From NCBI GenBank assembly GCA_947471745.1, contig CANJKZ010000084.1, forward strand, positions 4,034,001 through 4,098,000: a stretch of 64,000 bases of DNA, given 5' to 3'. How positions within the stretch are numbered: the first letter of the stretch is position 1; each line of letters begins with the position of its first letter. Under the pieces are notes generated by a model. It was given only the letters and a program-made list of their open reading frames with translations, had not been told where the DNA came from and did no database searches. A program made the position numbers and the translations under genes. This DNA is from Closterium sp. Naga37s-1 (lineage: Eukaryota; Streptophyta; Zygnematophyceae; Desmidiales; Closteriaceae). Shown here in pieces: positions 62,042 to 64,000 of the stretch.

Positions 62042-64000
62042 TCAGTTCAGAGCCATCCCAGCCAGCTTGCAACACTTCCAATGCTGCTGCTCCACCAGCC
62101 TCTTGGTCATCATGTCAGCCGGCTGCCCCGTGGTCTTCACGTAGTGCAACTCAACTTCACCCGCGGTTACCATGCTCCTCGTCCAATGCCACTTCACCCT
62201 CATGTGCTTCGTGAGTCCATGAAACACAGGGTTCTTAGCAAGAGCAATGGCACCCTGGCTGTCACAGTACAGTGGGGTAGGTCCTTGCTGCTCCTCCCCC
62301 AATTCAGCCAACAAACGCCGCTGCCACACAATCTCCCGTACGGCACGGAAGAGTGCCATGTACTCGGACTCCACCGAGCTCAAAGCTTGGTCAACCTGCT
62401 TCTTGCTCTCCCAAGCAGTTGGGCCTCCACCAACACAGCATATGAAGCCTCCCACACTTGTCATGTCCTCTGGTTCTGATGCATATGAAGCATCCGAGTA
62501 GGCGGTGAGGAACAAACGCCCGGGTTCAACACCATCCGCGCCCTTTTGGCGCCTTTGTGCCGCCGCCGAGTATTGCAGCCCAACGGTCGGTGTTTGGCCA
62601 AGATACTTGGCCACCCTCATTCCAGCTGCTACCTGCTCCTCATTAGGGCATTGCACAACCCTAGCCAGCTGCCCGGTAGCAAACGCGACGTCCGGTCGGG
62701 TGTTTACCGCCGCATACATGAGGCTGCCCACCAACGAGTGAAATCGGCGCCTCTCCTCTTCACCAACGCTCTCCTCCTCTGGTCCCTTCACACACTTGAA
62801 CCCAGAGGGAAAGGGTGTAGCCACATGGCCTTCACTCTGCCCAAAGTTGGCAGCCAATACCTCCAGGTACTTTCGTTGATGCACCCGCATGCACCGCTTC
62901 TCCACATCTCGTTCGATGTGGAGCCCAAGGTAGAAGCTCACGTCACCAAGGGCCTTGCACTTGAACTTGTCTTGAAGCTTCAGCATCACCTCCTTCACAA
63001 GGTCAGAAGAGGGTGAGAAAATGAGGATGTCATCCACATAAACCACCATGAAACTCCTCTGCTCCCCCTCGCCAAGCATGAACAAGGAGTGATCGGCCGT
63101 TGAGGGAGTGAAGCCGATCCCCTCCAACACTTCGCGCAGCTTCATGTACCATTGCCTAGGGGCCTGCTTCAGCCCATAGAGGGCCTTCTTCAGCTTCCAC
63201 ACTCTGCCACTACCATCATCAAACCCCTCTGGCTGCGCCATAAAAATCTCCTCCTCAAGGATGCCGTTAAGGAATGCCGTTACGATGTCCATTTGCTTTA
63301 CTACCCATCCTTTGATGGCGGCTCCCGCGAATAGGGTTCGCAGCGTCGTCGGCTTCACCACAGGGGCAAACAGCTCCTTGAAGTCCACCTTCTCCTTCTG
63401 CTGGTACCCCTTGGCTACAAGCCTAGACTTGTAGCGCTCGATCTTGCCGTCGGCATCCGACTTGATTTTGAAGAGCCACTTGGACGTTATCGCCGTACGC
63501 CCCTCCGGTAGCTCCACCAATTCAAACGTGTCATTCTCCTCGATGCTCTTCAGCTCACTCTCCATGGCCTTCTTCCACTCCTCAGCATCACTACTCTCCA
63601 AAGCCTCCTTGAGAGTTGCTGGTTCTCCCGGCATCTCCACCGGAGAGAAGAACGCGAAGGCACACTCCTCGTAGTCACTCTCCTCGTCGTCTCCGACCAT
63701 CATTGCCGCTCCGGCCAGGGCTGTCTTGCCCTGCTTTCCCGGCGCATCATAGGTCAGCCTATTAGGGGGTTGAACTTTCCTCTTCCCCCTTCCTTCCTCC
63801 TCAGCTGCAGGGACTTGAAGGCCTTGGCGTTGCTGCGGTGTGGCTCGAATCCGTGGAGCACTCGTAGTACGGGAAGGGAGTGACGGTGCACGCTCGCTCA
63901 CTTGCTGCACCTCCTCCTCTTCTTCCTCTGCATCATTGGCCTCCTCTCCCCCATTCACAAGGGAGGATTGCCTTGTGGTTGTGCTGCCACTGCTCAGCTC
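62042..64000 (-). CDS. Element J integrase linker, RT and RNase H (uninterrupted, N-terminus off window)
   Basis: Open from the window edge (ELSSGSTTTRQSSLVNGG) to the stop after KLAGMALN, about 650 codons. Linker TPQQRQGLQVPAAEEEGRG. RT EEWKKAMESELKSIEEND, KWLFKIKSDADGKIERYKS, LFAPVVKPTTLRTLF, MDIVTAFLNGILEEE and KKALYGLKQAPRQWYMKL, with catalytic VVYVDDILIFS (about 63025-63055). RNase H KKQVDQALSSVESEYMAL, YCDSQGAIALAKNP and KHMRVKWHWTRSM. Every motif lost in E or I is present here, so the copy may still be functional. It would make cDNA from the element RNA in the cytoplasmic particle. Confidence 0.92.
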   Translation of the reverse strand, partial: ELSSGSTTTRQSSLVNGGEEANDAEEEEEEVQQVSERAPSLPSRTTSAPRIRATPQQRQGLQVPAAEEEGRGKRKVQPPNRLTYDAPGKQGKTALAGAAMMVGDDEESDYEECAFAFFSPVEMPGEPATLKEALESSDAEEWKKAMESELKSIEENDTFELVELPEGRTAITSKWLFKIKSDADGKIERYKSRLVAKGYQQKEKVDFKELFAPVVKPTTLRTLFAGAAIKGWVVKQMDIVTAFLNGILEEEIFMAQPEGFDDGSGRVWKLKKALYGLKQAPRQWYMKLREVLEGIGFTPSTADHSLFMLGEGEQRSFMVVYVDDILIFSPSSDLVKEVMLKLQDKFKCKALGDVSFYLGLHIERDVEKRCMRVHQRKYLEVLAANFGQSEGHVATPFPSGFKCVKGPEEESVGEEERRRFHSLVGSLMYAAVNTRPDVAFATGQLARVVQCPNEEQVAAGMRVAKYLGQTPTVGLQYSAAAQRRQKGADGVEPGRLFLTAYSDASYASEPEDMTSVGGFICCVGGGPTAWESKKQVDQALSSVESEYMALFRAVREIVWQRRLLAELGEEQQGPTPLYCDSQGAIALAKNPVFHGLTKHMRVKWHWTRSMVTAGEVELHYVKTTGQPADMMTKRLVEQQHWKCCKLAGMALN

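Larger units (their letters stand above)
61181..64000 (-). mobile_element. Copia retrotransposon J (family 2), 5' part off window
   Basis: Minus strand with 3' LTR at the left (61181-62000), PPT (CTCCCCCTCGGATT, 62004-62017), and pol running off the right edge. It lies in a host exon; TCAAC (61176-61180) is the expected left duplication. Unlike E, I, H, B and L, no stop or shift is visible in the 1.96 kb of pol seen. Confidence 0.88.

Overview
This window is almost entirely nested LTR retrotransposons from a eukaryotic nuclear genome. The organism is probably a green-lineage (streptophyte or green-algal) eukaryote. Grounds: Ty1/copia elements primed by initiator tRNA-Met (TGGTATCAGAGC type), one Ty3/gypsy remnant, a LEA_2/NDR1-HIN1-like protein near 59.5 kb, and two short GT-AG-spliced exons of a deoxyhypusine-hydroxylase-like gene near 26 kb. 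A charophyte such as a desmid would fit, but the sequence alone does not prove it. No bacterial-type genes, rRNA or CRISPR are present.

Left nest (1-25059). An old, decayed copia element L (+) carries two minus-strand insertions: A (1-5317, runs off the window) and C (5513-19870, target duplication GCGAC). C in turn carries a complete copia element B (6130-13975, TGACG), a solo long LTR (14987-15817), and a tiny complete TRIM (18333-18683, ACGAG). The TRIM has 141-bp LTRs, only 69 bp between them, and tRNA-like Pol III A and B boxes that straddle its LTR/primer-binding-site junction. It is the most unusual object here. Host sequence follows, with the deoxyhypusine-hydroxylase-like exons (25815-26107).

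Middle (26198-43519). Element N (26198-30788) has LTRs, PBS and PPT but no recognisable gag or pol, only extremely GC-rich repeats. A 109-bp satellite follows. A gypsy remnant F (-) contains a long-LTR copia element E (31313-38501, GCGGT), which itself contains a solo LTR (32886-33705, CAATG). F also holds a possible MITE. A scrambled copia remnant G (-) follows.

Right part (43520-64000). The end of copia K has its LTR split by H (43987-58067, ATCTT), and H is split by the long-LTR copia I (45118-51538, CCTAG). Host DNA follows: a LEA_2-like gene (59027-59906) and two minus-strand exons of an unidentified coiled-coil protein. One of those exons is cut by long-LTR copia J (61181 to the window end), whose visible pol frame is uninterrupted.

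There are two main copia families. Family 1 (A, B, C, H, related N and G) has 131-220 bp LTRs and Gly-rich gag. It also has a low-complexity linker between integrase and RT, and a very GC-rich tandem-repeat leader between PBS and gag. Family 2 (E, I, J and the solo LTRs) has LTRs of about 800-820 bp, a canonical CCHC zinc knuckle and ordinary leaders. Most coding copies carry stops, frameshifts or deletions.
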